64,000 nucleotides of DNA from Nocardioides sp. Root122 (GTDB lineage Bacteria; Actinomycetota; Actinomycetes; Propionibacteriales; Nocardioidaceae), in contig NZ_LMDE01000015.1 of NCBI RefSeq assembly GCF_001425025.1, positions 62,001-126,000 on the forward strand. The letters run 5' to 3'. Positions 15,665 to 24,886 of the stretch are shown here, piece after piece. The notes under the pieces are model-generated. The model ran no database searches. It worked only from the letters and a program-made list of their open reading frames with translations, and was not told the origin of the DNA. The translations under genes and the position numbers were made by a program. The stretch's first letter is position 1. The number at the start of each line of letters is the position of its first letter.

Positions 15665-17503
15665 ATGGCAGATCTCGAGGCAGTCCTGGACGAGGCGGGG
15701 CTCACGAACCCCAGGGTCCGTGAGTTCGTGAAGGAGTACGCCGAGCTCACCGGCGCCGAGCACGTCGAGGTGGTCAACGCCTCCGACGACGCGCGGCTCC
15801 TCGAGGAGGCCGTGGCGGCCGGCGAGCTGCAGCGTGCCGGCGAGGGCCGCTACTACTCCCGCAGCTACTACAAGGACACCGCCCGCTCAGAGGAGCGCAC
15901 CATCGTCGCGACGAACGACGAGAAGGACAAGGGCGTCTACAACAACTGGCGCCCGGCCTCGGAGATGAAGCCGATGCTCCACGACCGGATGCGGGGCGCG
16001 TCCGAGGGCAAGACGATGTACGTCATCCCCTACCTGATGTCGCCCCCCGGCAACGAGCTCGCTCCCTGGGCCGCAGGCGTCGAGCTCACCGACACCCGCA
16101 CCGTCGTGCTGCACATGATCCGGATGTCGCGCGTCGGCGTGCAGTTCGTCAACGAGCTCGAGGACCCGGACTCCTTCGTCCGCGCGGTCCACGTCACGGG
16201 TGACCTGGAGAACCTCGGTCAGGGCACGCCCGACGACCAGCGCTACTTCGTCACCGTCGCCGACGAGCGCACGATCCTGCACTTCGGCTCGTCCTACGGC
16301 GGCAACGCGCTCCTCGGCAAGATCGCGCACGGCCTGCGCCAGGGTGCCTACGACGGCTGGGCGAGCAAGAAGTTCCTCGCCGAGCAGTACATGCTCATCG
16401 GCATCCACGACAAGGAGACCGGGAAGACCTACCACGTCTGCGGTGGCTTCCCGAGCGCCTCCGGCAAGACCAACCTGGCGATGATGGCGGCCCCCGACGC
16501 GCTCGGCGAGCGCTACCACGTCTCCTTCTACGGCGACGACATCGCGTGGCTGTGGGTCGACGAGGAGACCGGTCGGCTGATGGGCATGAACCCGGAGTAC
16601 GGCGTCTTCGGTGTCGCCAAGGACACCAACGAGAGGACCAACCCCAACGCGCTGTCCTCCATCGGCGAGGGGTCGCAGGCGATCTTCACCAACGTCGCCT
16701 ACAACCCCACCACGGGCGAGGTCTGGTGGGAGGGCAAGACGCCCAAGCCGCCGACCGACGTGCACGGATGGCTCGACTGGACCGGCGCCCCGCTGGCCGA
16801 CCGCAAGTCCGACGACAGCGCCAACTGGGCCCACCCCAACAGCCGGTTCACCACCACGCTCGACAACGTGCCCAACATCGCGCCCGACTACGACGACGCC
16901 GCCGGCGTGCCGATCGACGCGATCATCTTCGGTGGCCGCACCCGTGACCGCGAGCCGCTGATCCGGGCCATCACCGACCTGGCCGAGGGCGTCTACGACG
17001 GCCTGACGCTGGGGGCCGAGGCCACCTTCGCCGCCGAGGGCGTGGACGGCCAGCTGCGCTACGACCCGATGTCCAACCGGCCGTTCATGGCCTATGGCGA
17101 GGGCGACTACGCCCGCCACTACCTCGACGTGGTGGGCGCGGCGAAGGAGCAGCCGATCTTCGCGCACGTCAACTGGTTCCAGAAGGACCCCGACGACGGC
17201 CACTTCCTGTGGCCCGGCTACCGCGACAACCTGCGCCCGCTCCTCTGGCTGCTCCAGCTGAAGAACGGCGAGGTCAAGGGTCGCCGCACGGCGGTCGGCA
17301 TCCTCCCCACCGAGGACGAGCTCGACCTCGAAGGGGTGGAGATCGCGCCGGCGGACCTCGAGCGCATCCTCACCATCGACAAGGACCGCTGGCAGCAGGA
17401 GATGGGCTTCCGCGAGGAGCACCTGTCCCAGTTCGACCGGATGCCCGAGGAGATCTGGGAAGCGCACCGCCGGGTGGCCGCCGACCTCGAGAACGAGCAG
17501 TAA
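15665..17503 (+). CDS. Divergent GTP-PEPCK paralogue with altered active site
   Basis: A 612-residue member of the GTP-dependent phosphoenolpyruvate carboxykinase family, of normal length. Kept features: YGGNALLGK, P-loop FPSASGKTNLAM, GDDIAW (metal Asp), HPNSRF, and the nucleotide-pocket NWF and FLWPGY. Compared by eye with the second PEPCK in this window and animal PEPCKs, three key residues differ: the Mn2+-ligand Lys after LLGK is I220, the Mn2+-ligand His in AEH is Q241 (AEQYML), and the hyper-reactive P-loop Cys is S266. Activity as a standard PEPCK is therefore doubtful. The ATG at 15665 has AGGAGG upstream; a -10-like TAAGGT lies at 15606. What it does is unknown: it may have changed metal use, direction or substrate, or be a non-catalytic partner. 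Confidence 0.8.
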   Translation: MADLEAVLDEAGLTNPRVREFVKEYAELTGAEHVEVVNASDDARLLEEAVAAGELQRAGEGRYYSRSYYKDTARSEERTIVATNDEKDKGVYNNWRPASEMKPMLHDRMRGASEGKTMYVIPYLMSPPGNELAPWAAGVELTDTRTVVLHMIRMSRVGVQFVNELEDPDSFVRAVHVTGDLENLGQGTPDDQRYFVTVADERTILHFGSSYGGNALLGKIAHGLRQGAYDGWASKKFLAEQYMLIGIHDKETGKTYHVCGGFPSASGKTNLAMMAAPDALGERYHVSFYGDDIAWLWVDEETGRLMGMNPEYGVFGVAKDTNERTNPNALSSIGEGSQAIFTNVAYNPTTGEVWWEGKTPKPPTDVHGWLDWTGAPLADRKSDDSANWAHPNSRFTTTLDNVPNIAPDYDDAAGVPIDAIIFGGRTRDREPLIRAITDLAEGVYDGLTLGAEATFAAEGVDGQLRYDPMSNRPFMAYGEGDYARHYLDVVGAAKEQPIFAHVNWFQKDPDDGHFLWPGYRDNLRPLLWLLQLKNGEVKGRRTAVGILPTEDELDLEGVEIAPADLERILTIDKDRWQQEMGFREEHLSQFDRMPEEIWEAHRRVAADLENEQ

Positions 17504-17541
17504 CGCCACGGCGTCGCGCCCGACTGGTCTAGTCTGGTCGG

Positions 17542-19794
17542 GTGCGACGACCCCTCTCGGAGACCCGCGCTGCGGGGGCGCCGTACGCCGACCTGCGGCG
17601 GGGCTCGCCCACCCTGGCGGCGCCGTTCGGCGTCGTCGCGCTCCTGGCGCTGGGCACCGTCCTTCTTCCGCCCTACGAGCGTGCGTGGTGGGTGGCGGGG
17701 CTCGCGGCGCTCAACCTCGTCCTCGTCGCCGTGGTCTTCCTCCTCGCCCAGCGGCGGGCCGAACGGTCGTGGCTCGACCCCCTCGCGGCCTACCTGCTCT
17801 TCCCCTTCTCGGGCCTGGTGCACGACGCCGCGGGAGCGGGCTCGGGCGGGCACGGATCGGGGATGGCGGTCATCCTCCTGCTGCCGATCCTCTGGCTGGC
17901 GATCACCGGCACGCCGCGGCAGCTGTGGGTGGCGAGCGCCCTGGCGATCCTCACCTTCGCGGTCCCGATCCTCGTCGTCGGCGCGCCGAGCTATCCCTTC
18001 GGCGACTGGCGCCGGGCCGTGGTGTGGGCCGCGATCGCGCTTGTGGTCGCCCCCGTCCTCCAGCACATCGTCCGTGACCTCGAGCGAGAGACCCGGCGGG
18101 CCCGCGTCGCCACCGACCGGGTCGAGCGCCTCTTCGACGACGCCCCGCACGGCGTCGCGCTGCTCGACACCGAGGGCCGGATCATCCGCGCCAACATCTC
18201 CATGGCGGTCCTCGTCGGGCTCGACCCCCCGGACATGGTGGGCCACAAGCTCAGCGCCTTCGAAACGCCCGGGGAGGCCCGAATCGAGGACCACCTCAGC
18301 CGACTCGTGGCAAGTCCCGGCGAGTCCTACGAGACCGAGTGCAACTTCCGCGACTCCGGCGGCAACGACGTCAGCGTCGCGCTGAGCAGCACCCTCGTCG
18401 GCGACCGCGGCATGGGCGACATCGTCATGGTCAACGTGGTCGACATCTCCGACCGCCGTCGCTACCTCGACCGCCTCTCCCACCTCGCCGACCACGACGT
18501 CCTCACCGGGCTGGCCAACCGGCGCCGCTTCGAGACCGAGCTGCAGCGCCACATCGAGCGCTGCGGCCGCCACGGGCCCACCGGTGCGCTGCTGCTGCTC
18601 GACCTCGACAACTTCAAGCAGGTCAACGACACGCTCGGCCACAACGCAGGCGACGAGCTGCTGATCACCATCGCCGGCCTGCTGCGGCGCTCGATCCGCA
18701 GCTCGGACCTGGTGGCCCGGCTCGGCGGCGACGAGTTCGCCGTCCTCCTCACCGAGGGCGGTCAGGACGCCGCGCAGCGGGTGGCGGGTCTCGTGGTCGA
18801 GCGGGTCCGTGACCACGCAGCCACCCTCGACGGCGTTGGTCGCCGCGTCACCGCGAGCGTCGGTGCGGTGACGTTCAAGGCCGCCTCCGAGCACTCGGCC
18901 GACGTGCTGGCGCTCGCCGACATGACGATGTACGACGCGAAGGAGGCCGGCCGCAACCAGGTCGCGGTGCTGCCCGAGGGCGACGAGCGCGGTCCGCGCA
19001 CGGCGGCCAGGCTGCACTGGCAGAGCCGGATCGAGGCGGCGCTGGAGGAGGACCGCTTCGAGCTGCACCTCCAGCCGATCATGAACATCGCCACGGGTCG
19101 GATCACCTCCGCCGAGGTACTGCTGCGTCTGCGCGACCAGGACGAGCTGGTGCCGCCGTCCCGGTTCGTCTACATCGCCGAGCGCGTCGGACTGATGCCG
19201 CGGGTCGACGCCTGGGTCGTCGACCACAGCCTGGCGCTGCTGGCCCGGATCCGCGCCGAGCACGACCCGGAGTTCGCGTTCGAGGTCAACCTGTCGGGCC
19301 ACTCCATCGGCAACCCCGAGATCGAGCAGGCCCTGATCAGCTCGCTGTCCACCCACGGTGTGGACCCTGCCGCGCTCATCCTCGAGATCACCGAGACGGC
19401 CGCCGTGGCCGACGTCGCCATGGCCCGCGACTTCGCCGCCCGGATGACCGACCTGGGGTGCGCCTTCGCGCTCGACGACTTCGGTGCCGGCTTCGGCTCC
19501 TTCTACTACCTCAAGCACCTCTTCTTCGACTACGTGAAGATCGACGGTGAGTTCGTCGCCCATGTGCACGAGTCGCAGGTCGACCGCACGATCATGCGCT
19601 CGATCGTCGGGATCGCGCACGACCTCGGCAAGCGCACCGTCGCGGAGTTCGTCTCCGCGCCCGAGATCCTCGAGGTGTGCCGCGAGGAGGGCGTCGACTT
19701 CGCCCAGGGCTACCTCATCGGCAAGCCGACGACCTACGACGACTTCGTCAGCCAGTTCATGAGATCTCCCCTGGAGACGGTGCCGAAGGACTGA
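17542..19794 (+). CDS. Membrane PAS-GGDEF-EAL cyclic-di-GMP enzyme
   Basis: A 750-residue protein. About six membrane helices occupy residues 25-185, a PAS-like sensor follows at ~195-305, GGDEF at ~315-480 with RLGGDEF (GGDEF at 395-399), and EAL at ~490-745. The EAL motif reads EVL (AEVLLRLR), but the other phosphodiesterase residues are there: NLSG, LEITE, LDDFGAG and VKIDG. Both making and breaking c-di-GMP are possible, with the PAS and membrane part choosing. The start is GTG 17542, 38 bp after the PEPCK-like stop. The following GT2 gene begins 47 bp downstream, so local control of polysaccharide synthesis is a fair inference. Confidence 0.9.
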   Translation: MRRPLSETRAAGAPYADLRRGSPTLAAPFGVVALLALGTVLLPPYERAWWVAGLAALNLVLVAVVFLLAQRRAERSWLDPLAAYLLFPFSGLVHDAAGAGSGGHGSGMAVILLLPILWLAITGTPRQLWVASALAILTFAVPILVVGAPSYPFGDWRRAVVWAAIALVVAPVLQHIVRDLERETRRARVATDRVERLFDDAPHGVALLDTEGRIIRANISMAVLVGLDPPDMVGHKLSAFETPGEARIEDHLSRLVASPGESYETECNFRDSGGNDVSVALSSTLVGDRGMGDIVMVNVVDISDRRRYLDRLSHLADHDVLTGLANRRRFETELQRHIERCGRHGPTGALLLLDLDNFKQVNDTLGHNAGDELLITIAGLLRRSIRSSDLVARLGGDEFAVLLTEGGQDAAQRVAGLVVERVRDHAATLDGVGRRVTASVGAVTFKAASEHSADVLALADMTMYDAKEAGRNQVAVLPEGDERGPRTAARLHWQSRIEAALEEDRFELHLQPIMNIATGRITSAEVLLRLRDQDELVPPSRFVYIAERVGLMPRVDAWVVDHSLALLARIRAEHDPEFAFEVNLSGHSIGNPEIEQALISSLSTHGVDPAALILEITETAAVADVAMARDFAARMTDLGCAFALDDFGAGFGSFYYLKHLFFDYVKIDGEFVAHVHESQVDRTIMRSIVGIAHDLGKRTVAEFVSAPEILEVCREEGVDFAQGYLIGKPTTYDDFVSQFMRSPLETVPKD

Positions 19795-19841
19795 AGGACG
19801 CGGGGCGTCGCACCCGCGATCAGCGAAGGAGACTCGGGAAC

Positions 19842-21269
19842 ATGCAGTGGCTGCAACGCTCGGTGGGAGTGGCGATCATCGGCGCCGCGACGCTCGGGGC
19901 GACCGCCTTGTGGGTGGCGGTGGCCTCGGGGGACCCGGAGGCGGGCCGCGCACCGTCCACGGGGGTGCTGTTCGGCATCTGGCAGGTGTTCTACGACACC
20001 GAGATGCCCGCGCCTCGCGTGCTGCTGGCCGCTGTGGGCGTGGCGCTGCTGCTCGCGGCGGGGGTCGCCGGCATCGAGCGCCGCCTGCTCACGCGGGCCC
20101 GGCGCAGTGAGGACGGCCACCGGATGCCTCTGGCGCCCAAGCTGGTGATGAGCGAGACCCGTGGTGAGTACGCCGGCCCGGTGACGATCACGGTGCTCAT
20201 CCCGGCGCACAACGAGGAGGGCTGCATCTCCGAGACCCTGGCCTCGCTGCTCTCCCAGTCGGTGCCGCCCGCACGGATCGTGGTCGTGGCCGACAACTGC
20301 ACCGACGGCACCGTCCGGCTGGCCCGGGAGGCGGGCGTCGACGTCTTCGAGACGGTCGACAACACCCACAAGAAGGCCGGCGGCCTCAACCAGGCTCTGG
20401 CCGAGATCCTGCCCGGCCAGGGCGACAACGACTGCGTGATGATCATGGACGCCGACACCACGCTCGACGACGGCTTCCTCGAGGGAGCCACCAACCGGCT
20501 CACGTGGGACCGGGCCCTGATGGCGGTCGGCGGTCTCTTCTACGGCGAGGACGGCTTCGGCCTGATCGGACAGTTCCAGCGCAACGAGTACACCCGCTAC
20601 CAACGCGACCTGCGCCGGCGCCGCGGCCGGGTGTTCGTGCTGACGGGCACCGCCTCGGTGTTCCGGCCGCGGGCGCTGCGCGCGGTGGCCGAGGAGCGCG
20701 GCAAGATCCTGCCCGGCGTCCCGGGCGACGTCTACGACACGATCGCCCTGACCGAGGACAACGAGCTGACCATCGCGCTCAAGACCCTGGGCGCCCTGAT
20801 GATCTCCCCGAGCGAGTGCACGGTGGTCACCGAGGTGATGCCCAACTGGCGGGGCCTGTGGGCCCAGCGGCTGCGCTGGCAGCGCGGGGCTCTGGAGAAC
20901 CTCGGCGCCTACGGCCTGCGCCCCCAGACGTTCCGCTACTGGATGCAGCAGCTGGGCATCGGCTACGGCGTCATCGCGCTCGCCGCCTACCTCCTGCTGA
21001 TCCTCCTCATGGTGCTGGCGACCTCGAACTGGGTGTGGTTCCCGTTCTGGATCGGCATCGGGCTCGTCTTCACCTTGGAGCGCGTCGTGACGGTGTGGCG
21101 CGGCGGCTGGAAGGCCCGGTTGCTGGGGCTCTCGCTGTTCCCCGAGCTCTTCTACGCGATGTTCCTCAACATGGTCTACCTCAAGGGCATCTGGGACCTC
21201 TCCCTGGCCAAGCAGGCCGACTGGAAGCACGTCGTGCAGACCGACTCCGGCGTGAAGGTGGACAGCTGA
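19842..21269 (+). CDS. Processive membrane glycosyltransferase family 2
   Basis: A 475-residue membrane enzyme. Two N-terminal helices (about 5-30 and 58-80) are followed by a GT-A domain with VLIPAHNEEG, DADTT, TEDNELT and QRLRWQRG, that is the D,D,D,QxxRW set of processive beta-glycosyltransferases (cellulose, hyaluronan, PNAG type). Two or three helices end the protein. It would polymerise and export a polysaccharide from a UDP-sugar. Good ribosome site GAAGGAG. No PilZ domain is seen, so any c-di-GMP response would be indirect. Product identity cannot be read from the sequence. Confidence 0.88.
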   Translation: MQWLQRSVGVAIIGAATLGATALWVAVASGDPEAGRAPSTGVLFGIWQVFYDTEMPAPRVLLAAVGVALLLAAGVAGIERRLLTRARRSEDGHRMPLAPKLVMSETRGEYAGPVTITVLIPAHNEEGCISETLASLLSQSVPPARIVVVADNCTDGTVRLAREAGVDVFETVDNTHKKAGGLNQALAEILPGQGDNDCVMIMDADTTLDDGFLEGATNRLTWDRALMAVGGLFYGEDGFGLIGQFQRNEYTRYQRDLRRRRGRVFVLTGTASVFRPRALRAVAEERGKILPGVPGDVYDTIALTEDNELTIALKTLGALMISPSECTVVTEVMPNWRGLWAQRLRWQRGALENLGAYGLRPQTFRYWMQQLGIGYGVIALAAYLLLILLMVLATSNWVWFPFWIGIGLVFTLERVVTVWRGGWKARLLGLSLFPELFYAMFLNMVYLKGIWDLSLAKQADWKHVVQTDSGVKVDS

Positions 21270-21270
21270 C

Positions 21271-21564
21271 ATGGCACCCGTGCCGATCCCCTTGGTCCTC
21301 CCGATGGGGGTGCTGCTCCCCGACAGCATCCTGCGCAACCAGCTCGTGGCCGTGCTGGCCGCCTTCGTCGCGATCAACACGGTCGTCTACGTGACGCTGG
21401 CGGTGGGCAAGATGCTGCCCAAGTTCTACCTCCGCGACTGGCTCGCCTCGCGCAACCGGCGTGCCGAGACCCGCAGCATCCGCCCGGACGCGCCGGTGGG
21501 CGGCCCGGCCGGTGGCTCGCTCGGTGACCGCATCGCCCAGCCCCGGCGGCGTACGCAGGAGTAG
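21271..21564 (+). CDS. Small single-span membrane protein next to the GT2
   Basis: A 97-residue protein starting one base after the GT2 stop. A hydrophobic segment spans about residues 22-48 (LVAVLAAFVAINTVVYVTLA), followed by a basic cytoplasmic tail with RNRR and a Gly/Pro/Arg-rich end. No known family is recognised. The spacing argues for translational coupling and a role as an accessory subunit of the glycosyltransferase. Confidence 0.7.
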   Translation: MAPVPIPLVLPMGVLLPDSILRNQLVAVLAAFVAINTVVYVTLAVGKMLPKFYLRDWLASRNRRAETRSIRPDAPVGGPAGGSLGDRIAQPRRRTQE

Positions 21565-21575
21565 CGAGAGCCAGG

Positions 21576-21589
21576 TCACACATCTGTGA
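21576..21589. promoter_or_regulatory. Inverted repeat upstream of pckG
   Basis: TCACA-CATC-TGTGA lies in the 127-bp AT-richer stretch upstream of pckG. Arms are perfect; the order of the half-sites is opposite to the CRP/GlxR consensus. It may bind a regulator of the gluconeogenic gene. Confidence 0.35.
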
Positions 21590-21691
21590 TCGATCCAATA
21601 TGTGCGTGCAATCACCCGGGCTAGCGTCCGAGCAAGTCGCCGACAACGAGGCCGCGCGAACCAGCCGCTACGCACGCTCAAGGAAACGGTC

Positions 21692-23539
21692 ATGACCGCC
21701 ACGATCGACACGCAGACGACTCCTCCGACCACCCACCAGGGCATCCTGGCGTGGGTCACGGAGGTTGCCGAGCTGACCCAGCCCGACTCCATCCACTGGT
21801 GCACCGGATCCGACGAGGAGTGGGCGCAGCTCACTGCCTCCCTCGAGGCCACCGGCACCTTCACGCGCCTCGACCCCGAGGTCATGCCGAACTCGTTCCA
21901 CGCAGCCTCCGACCCGACCGACGTCGCCCGCGTCGAGGACCGGACCTACATCTGCTCGGTGGACGAGCGCGACGCCGGCCCCACCAACAACTGGATGGCC
22001 CCGGACAAGATGAAGGACCTCATGCGCGGGCTCTACGCCGGTTGCATGAAGGGCCGCACGATGTACGTCATCCCCTTCGTGATGGGTCACGTCGAGGCCG
22101 AGCGCCCGATGTTCGGCATCGAGCTCACCGACTCGGCCTACGTCACCGTCTCGATGCGCGTGATGGCCCGCATGGGCACCGAGGTCCTCAACCGGATCGA
22201 GGAGCTCGAGGCGGCCGGCGAGTCCCCGCAGTGGGTCCCCGCCCTGCACTCGGTCGGCATGCCGCTCGAGCCGGGCCAGGCCGACGTCGCGTGGCCGTGC
22301 AACGACACCAAGTACATCGTCCAGTTCCCCGAGGAGCGGATGATCTGGAGCTTCGGCTCGGGCTACGGCGGCAACGCCCTGCTCGGCAAGAAGTGCTACG
22401 CCCTGCGCATCGCGTCGGTCATGGCGCGCGACGAGGGCTGGCTCGCCGAGCACATGCTGATCCTCAAGCTCACCTCGCCGCAGGGCGTCACCAAGTACGT
22501 CGCCGCCGCCTTCCCGAGCGCCTGCGGCAAGACCAACCTCGCCATGCTGAAGCCGACCATCCCGGGCTGGAAGGTCGAGGCCATCGGTGACGACATCGCC
22601 TGGATGCGCGTGGGCGAGGACGGCCGCCTGTGGGCGGTGAACCCCGAGTTCGGCTTCTTCGGCGTCGCGCCCGGCACCAACGAGCACACCAACCCGCACG
22701 CCATGGAGACCATCCGCAAGGGCAACTCGGTCTTCACCAACGTGGCGCTGACCCCGGACGGCAACGTCTGGTGGGAGGGCCTGGAGAACACCCCGGCCGA
22801 GGCCACCAGCTGGAAGGGCGAGCACTGGACCCCGGAGATCGCCGCCGAGACCGGTGAGCTGTCCAGCCACGCCAACAGCCGCTACTGCACCCCGATCAAG
22901 CAGTGCTCGATCCTCGCCGACGAGTACGACGACCCGCGGGGCGTGCCGATCGACGCGATCCTCTTCGGTGGCCGCCGCAAGACGACCATCCCGCTCGTGG
23001 CCGAGGCCCGCGACTGGAACCATGGCACGTTCATGGGTGCGACGCTCTCCTCGGAGACCACCGCCGCGGCCGTGGGCGCGGTCGGCGTGGTGCGCCGCGA
23101 CCCGATGGCGATGCTGCCGTTCATCGGCTACAACGCCGGCGACTACTTCGGCCACTGGATCAACGTCGGCAAGGACAACGACGCCGCCAAGCTGCCGAAG
23201 ATCTTCTACGTCAACTGGTTCCGCCGCGGCGAGGACGGGGACTTCCTCTGGCCGGGCTTCGGTGAGAACAGCCGCGTCCTGAAGTGGGTCATCGAGCGCA
23301 TCGACGGCCAGGCCGCCGCGGTCGAGACCCCGATCGGGCACGTCCCGGCCCCGGGCTCCCTCGACGTCGAGGGCCTCGGCCTCACCGAGGAGCAGCTCAC
23401 GCAGGCCCTCGCGGTCGACGCCGACGAGTGGAAGGCCGAGATCCCGCAGATCGAGGAGTGGTTCGAGAAGTTCGGCGACGACCTCCCGGCCGTCCTCTGG
23501 AGTGAGCTCGACACCCTGAAGGCGCGACTCGACGCCTGA
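21692..23539 (+). CDS. pckG: Phosphoenolpyruvate carboxykinase (GTP)
   Basis: A 615-residue canonical GTP-PEPCK. Converts oxaloacetate and GTP to phosphoenolpyruvate, CO2 and GDP in gluconeogenesis. All diagnostic sites are present: TNNWMAP, metal ligands K234 (LLGKK), H254 (AEHML) and the Asp of GDDIAW, the reactive C278 in FPSACGKTNLAM, HANSRY, and the nucleotide pocket NWFRR/FLWPGF/GENSR. It is the housekeeping enzyme, in contrast to the altered paralogue 4.2 kb upstream. ATG 21692 has AAGGAAA upstream. Transcribed alone, with a terminator 24 bp after the stop. Confidence 0.97.
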   Translation: MTATIDTQTTPPTTHQGILAWVTEVAELTQPDSIHWCTGSDEEWAQLTASLEATGTFTRLDPEVMPNSFHAASDPTDVARVEDRTYICSVDERDAGPTNNWMAPDKMKDLMRGLYAGCMKGRTMYVIPFVMGHVEAERPMFGIELTDSAYVTVSMRVMARMGTEVLNRIEELEAAGESPQWVPALHSVGMPLEPGQADVAWPCNDTKYIVQFPEERMIWSFGSGYGGNALLGKKCYALRIASVMARDEGWLAEHMLILKLTSPQGVTKYVAAAFPSACGKTNLAMLKPTIPGWKVEAIGDDIAWMRVGEDGRLWAVNPEFGFFGVAPGTNEHTNPHAMETIRKGNSVFTNVALTPDGNVWWEGLENTPAEATSWKGEHWTPEIAAETGELSSHANSRYCTPIKQCSILADEYDDPRGVPIDAILFGGRRKTTIPLVAEARDWNHGTFMGATLSSETTAAAVGAVGVVRRDPMAMLPFIGYNAGDYFGHWINVGKDNDAAKLPKIFYVNWFRRGEDGDFLWPGFGENSRVLKWVIERIDGQAAAVETPIGHVPAPGSLDVEGLGLTEEQLTQALAVDADEWKAEIPQIEEWFEKFGDDLPAVLWSELDTLKARLDA

Positions 23540-23562
23540 GCCACGCCCGTACGACCACCTCC

Positions 23563-23592
23563 GACCCGTCCCCGGCTGCCCGGGGGCGGGTC
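23563..23592 (+). terminator. pckG terminator
   Basis: A 13-bp stem containing one G-T pair, with a CTGC loop, 24 bp after the pckG stop. Confidence 0.7.
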
Positions 23593-23682
23593 GGTGCCGT
23601 CGTGATGCCTGCTTCCCGGCAGGACGGTGCACGGTGGTGTGGCACGATCCTCCCACTGGGTCGGGGAAGCGGGAGGTGAGTC

Positions 23683-24693
23683 ATGCCCTTGGGACAGCGC
23701 GAGCGCAGCGTGTTCGAGGACCACGCCACCCCTCTCTACGAGGAGATCGTGACCTCCGGCGGCGTCAGCGCCGCCGACGAGCGCATCGCCAAGGGCGGCG
23801 AGCTGCACGAGGCGTTCGGGATCCTCGTCGAGCTCGGGCTCGTGGTGAAGTCGGAGGACGGCGCCCACTGGCGCGCTGTCGACCCTGCTGCAGTCCAGGC
23901 GCAGGTCGTGGCCCCGCTCGGCCAGCAGGGCGCCGAGCTGATCGCGGAGTCGGCGCACTGGGCGCAGGCCTTCAGTGCGCTCTCCCAGGCGTGGCGTCGC
24001 TCGCCGGGCGCCGTGGGTGGTCCCTTCGCGGAGATCCGCGGCACCGCGACGATCGGCACCTTCATCATGTCGCTGGTCGGCGACGCCCAGGAGGAGGTGC
24101 TCACCGCGCAACCCCAGTACCGCCGGGGGATCAAGCAGCTCAACGAGTCGGTCGCCCACGAGATCGCCGCCCTCAAGCGCGGCGTCACCATCCGCACGCT
24201 CTACCAGCACGCCGCACGTCGTGGCGCCGACACCCGCAAGTACGTCGCGACGGTGACCGCGGCCGGTGCCGAGGTGCGCACCCTGGACGAGTTCTTCAAC
24301 CGCCTGATCGTGGTCGACCGGCGCACCGCCATCATCCCGAGCCACGAGGGCCTGGACGCGGCCATGGTGATCAGTGACCGCTCGCTGGTCGGCTACCTCG
24401 TGGACATGTTCGAGCGACACTGGGAGCGCGCCCGTCCCTTCACCAGCAGCGAGACCTCCCTCATGCGCGACATCGCCACCGAGCAGCGCGCGATGACCAT
24501 CCGGATGCTCCTCGAGGGTCGTGCCGACCCGGCCGGCGCGAAGCGGCTCGGCGTCAGCCCGCGCACCTACGCCGGCTACGTCGCGGACCTGAAGAACGAG
24601 TTCGAGGTGGAGACCCGCTTCCAGCTCGGCTACGAGATGGGCAAGCGCGGGATCTCCGGCCGCGAGACCGACGAGACGGGCGCAGCGACCTAG
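23683..24693 (+). CDS. TrmB-like/LuxR-type HTH transcriptional regulator with PLD-like sensor domain
   Basis: A 336-residue regulator. The N-terminal ~60 residues form a winged helix of the TrmB type (LHEAFGILVELGLVVKSEDG). Residues ~110-255 resemble the phospholipase D-like fold found in these regulators without an obvious HKD pair. The C terminus carries a second helix-turn-helix (KRLGVSPRTYAGYVADL). Such two-HTH proteins are numerous in Nocardioides and Streptomyces, and their ligands are mostly unknown. ATG has GGGAGGTG seven bases upstream. Monocistronic, with its own terminator. Confidence 0.75.
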   Translation: MPLGQRERSVFEDHATPLYEEIVTSGGVSAADERIAKGGELHEAFGILVELGLVVKSEDGAHWRAVDPAAVQAQVVAPLGQQGAELIAESAHWAQAFSALSQAWRRSPGAVGGPFAEIRGTATIGTFIMSLVGDAQEEVLTAQPQYRRGIKQLNESVAHEIAALKRGVTIRTLYQHAARRGADTRKYVATVTAAGAEVRTLDEFFNRLIVVDRRTAIIPSHEGLDAAMVISDRSLVGYLVDMFERHWERARPFTSSETSLMRDIATEQRAMTIRMLLEGRADPAGAKRLGVSPRTYAGYVADLKNEFEVETRFQLGYEMGKRGISGRETDETGAAT

Positions 24694-24744
24694 GTCTTGG
24701 CCGAGTCCCTGGCTGAGGACGTGGCCGCACGGCCCGGAACGAGG

Positions 24745-24777
24745 TCGAGGGCAGCAACCAGAGGTTGCTGCCCTCGA
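24745..24777 (+). terminator. Terminator after the HTH regulator
   Basis: A perfect 15-bp stem (24745-24759 with 24763-24777) and a 3-base loop, 52 bp after the stop. No T-run. Confidence 0.75.
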
Positions 24778-24886
24778 GAGCTGAGGCTGGGCCTGTGGGG
24801 GAGGCCGTCGGACCAGGACTCGTGGGGGGTTGAGAGGGTCCGTGCCTCAGCTCTTCACTGCGTGCCCATCATGGCACGCCCGATCC

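Noticed and set aside
15665..17503. Pyrophosphate-dependent PEPCK
   Set aside because: Those proteins are about twice this length; this one aligns over its full length with GTP-PEPCK.
21576..21589. CRP/GlxR site upstream of pckG
   Set aside because: Half-sites are in the order TCACA...TGTGA with a 4-bp spacer, the reverse of TGTGA-N6-TCACA; listed only as an unassigned inverted repeat.
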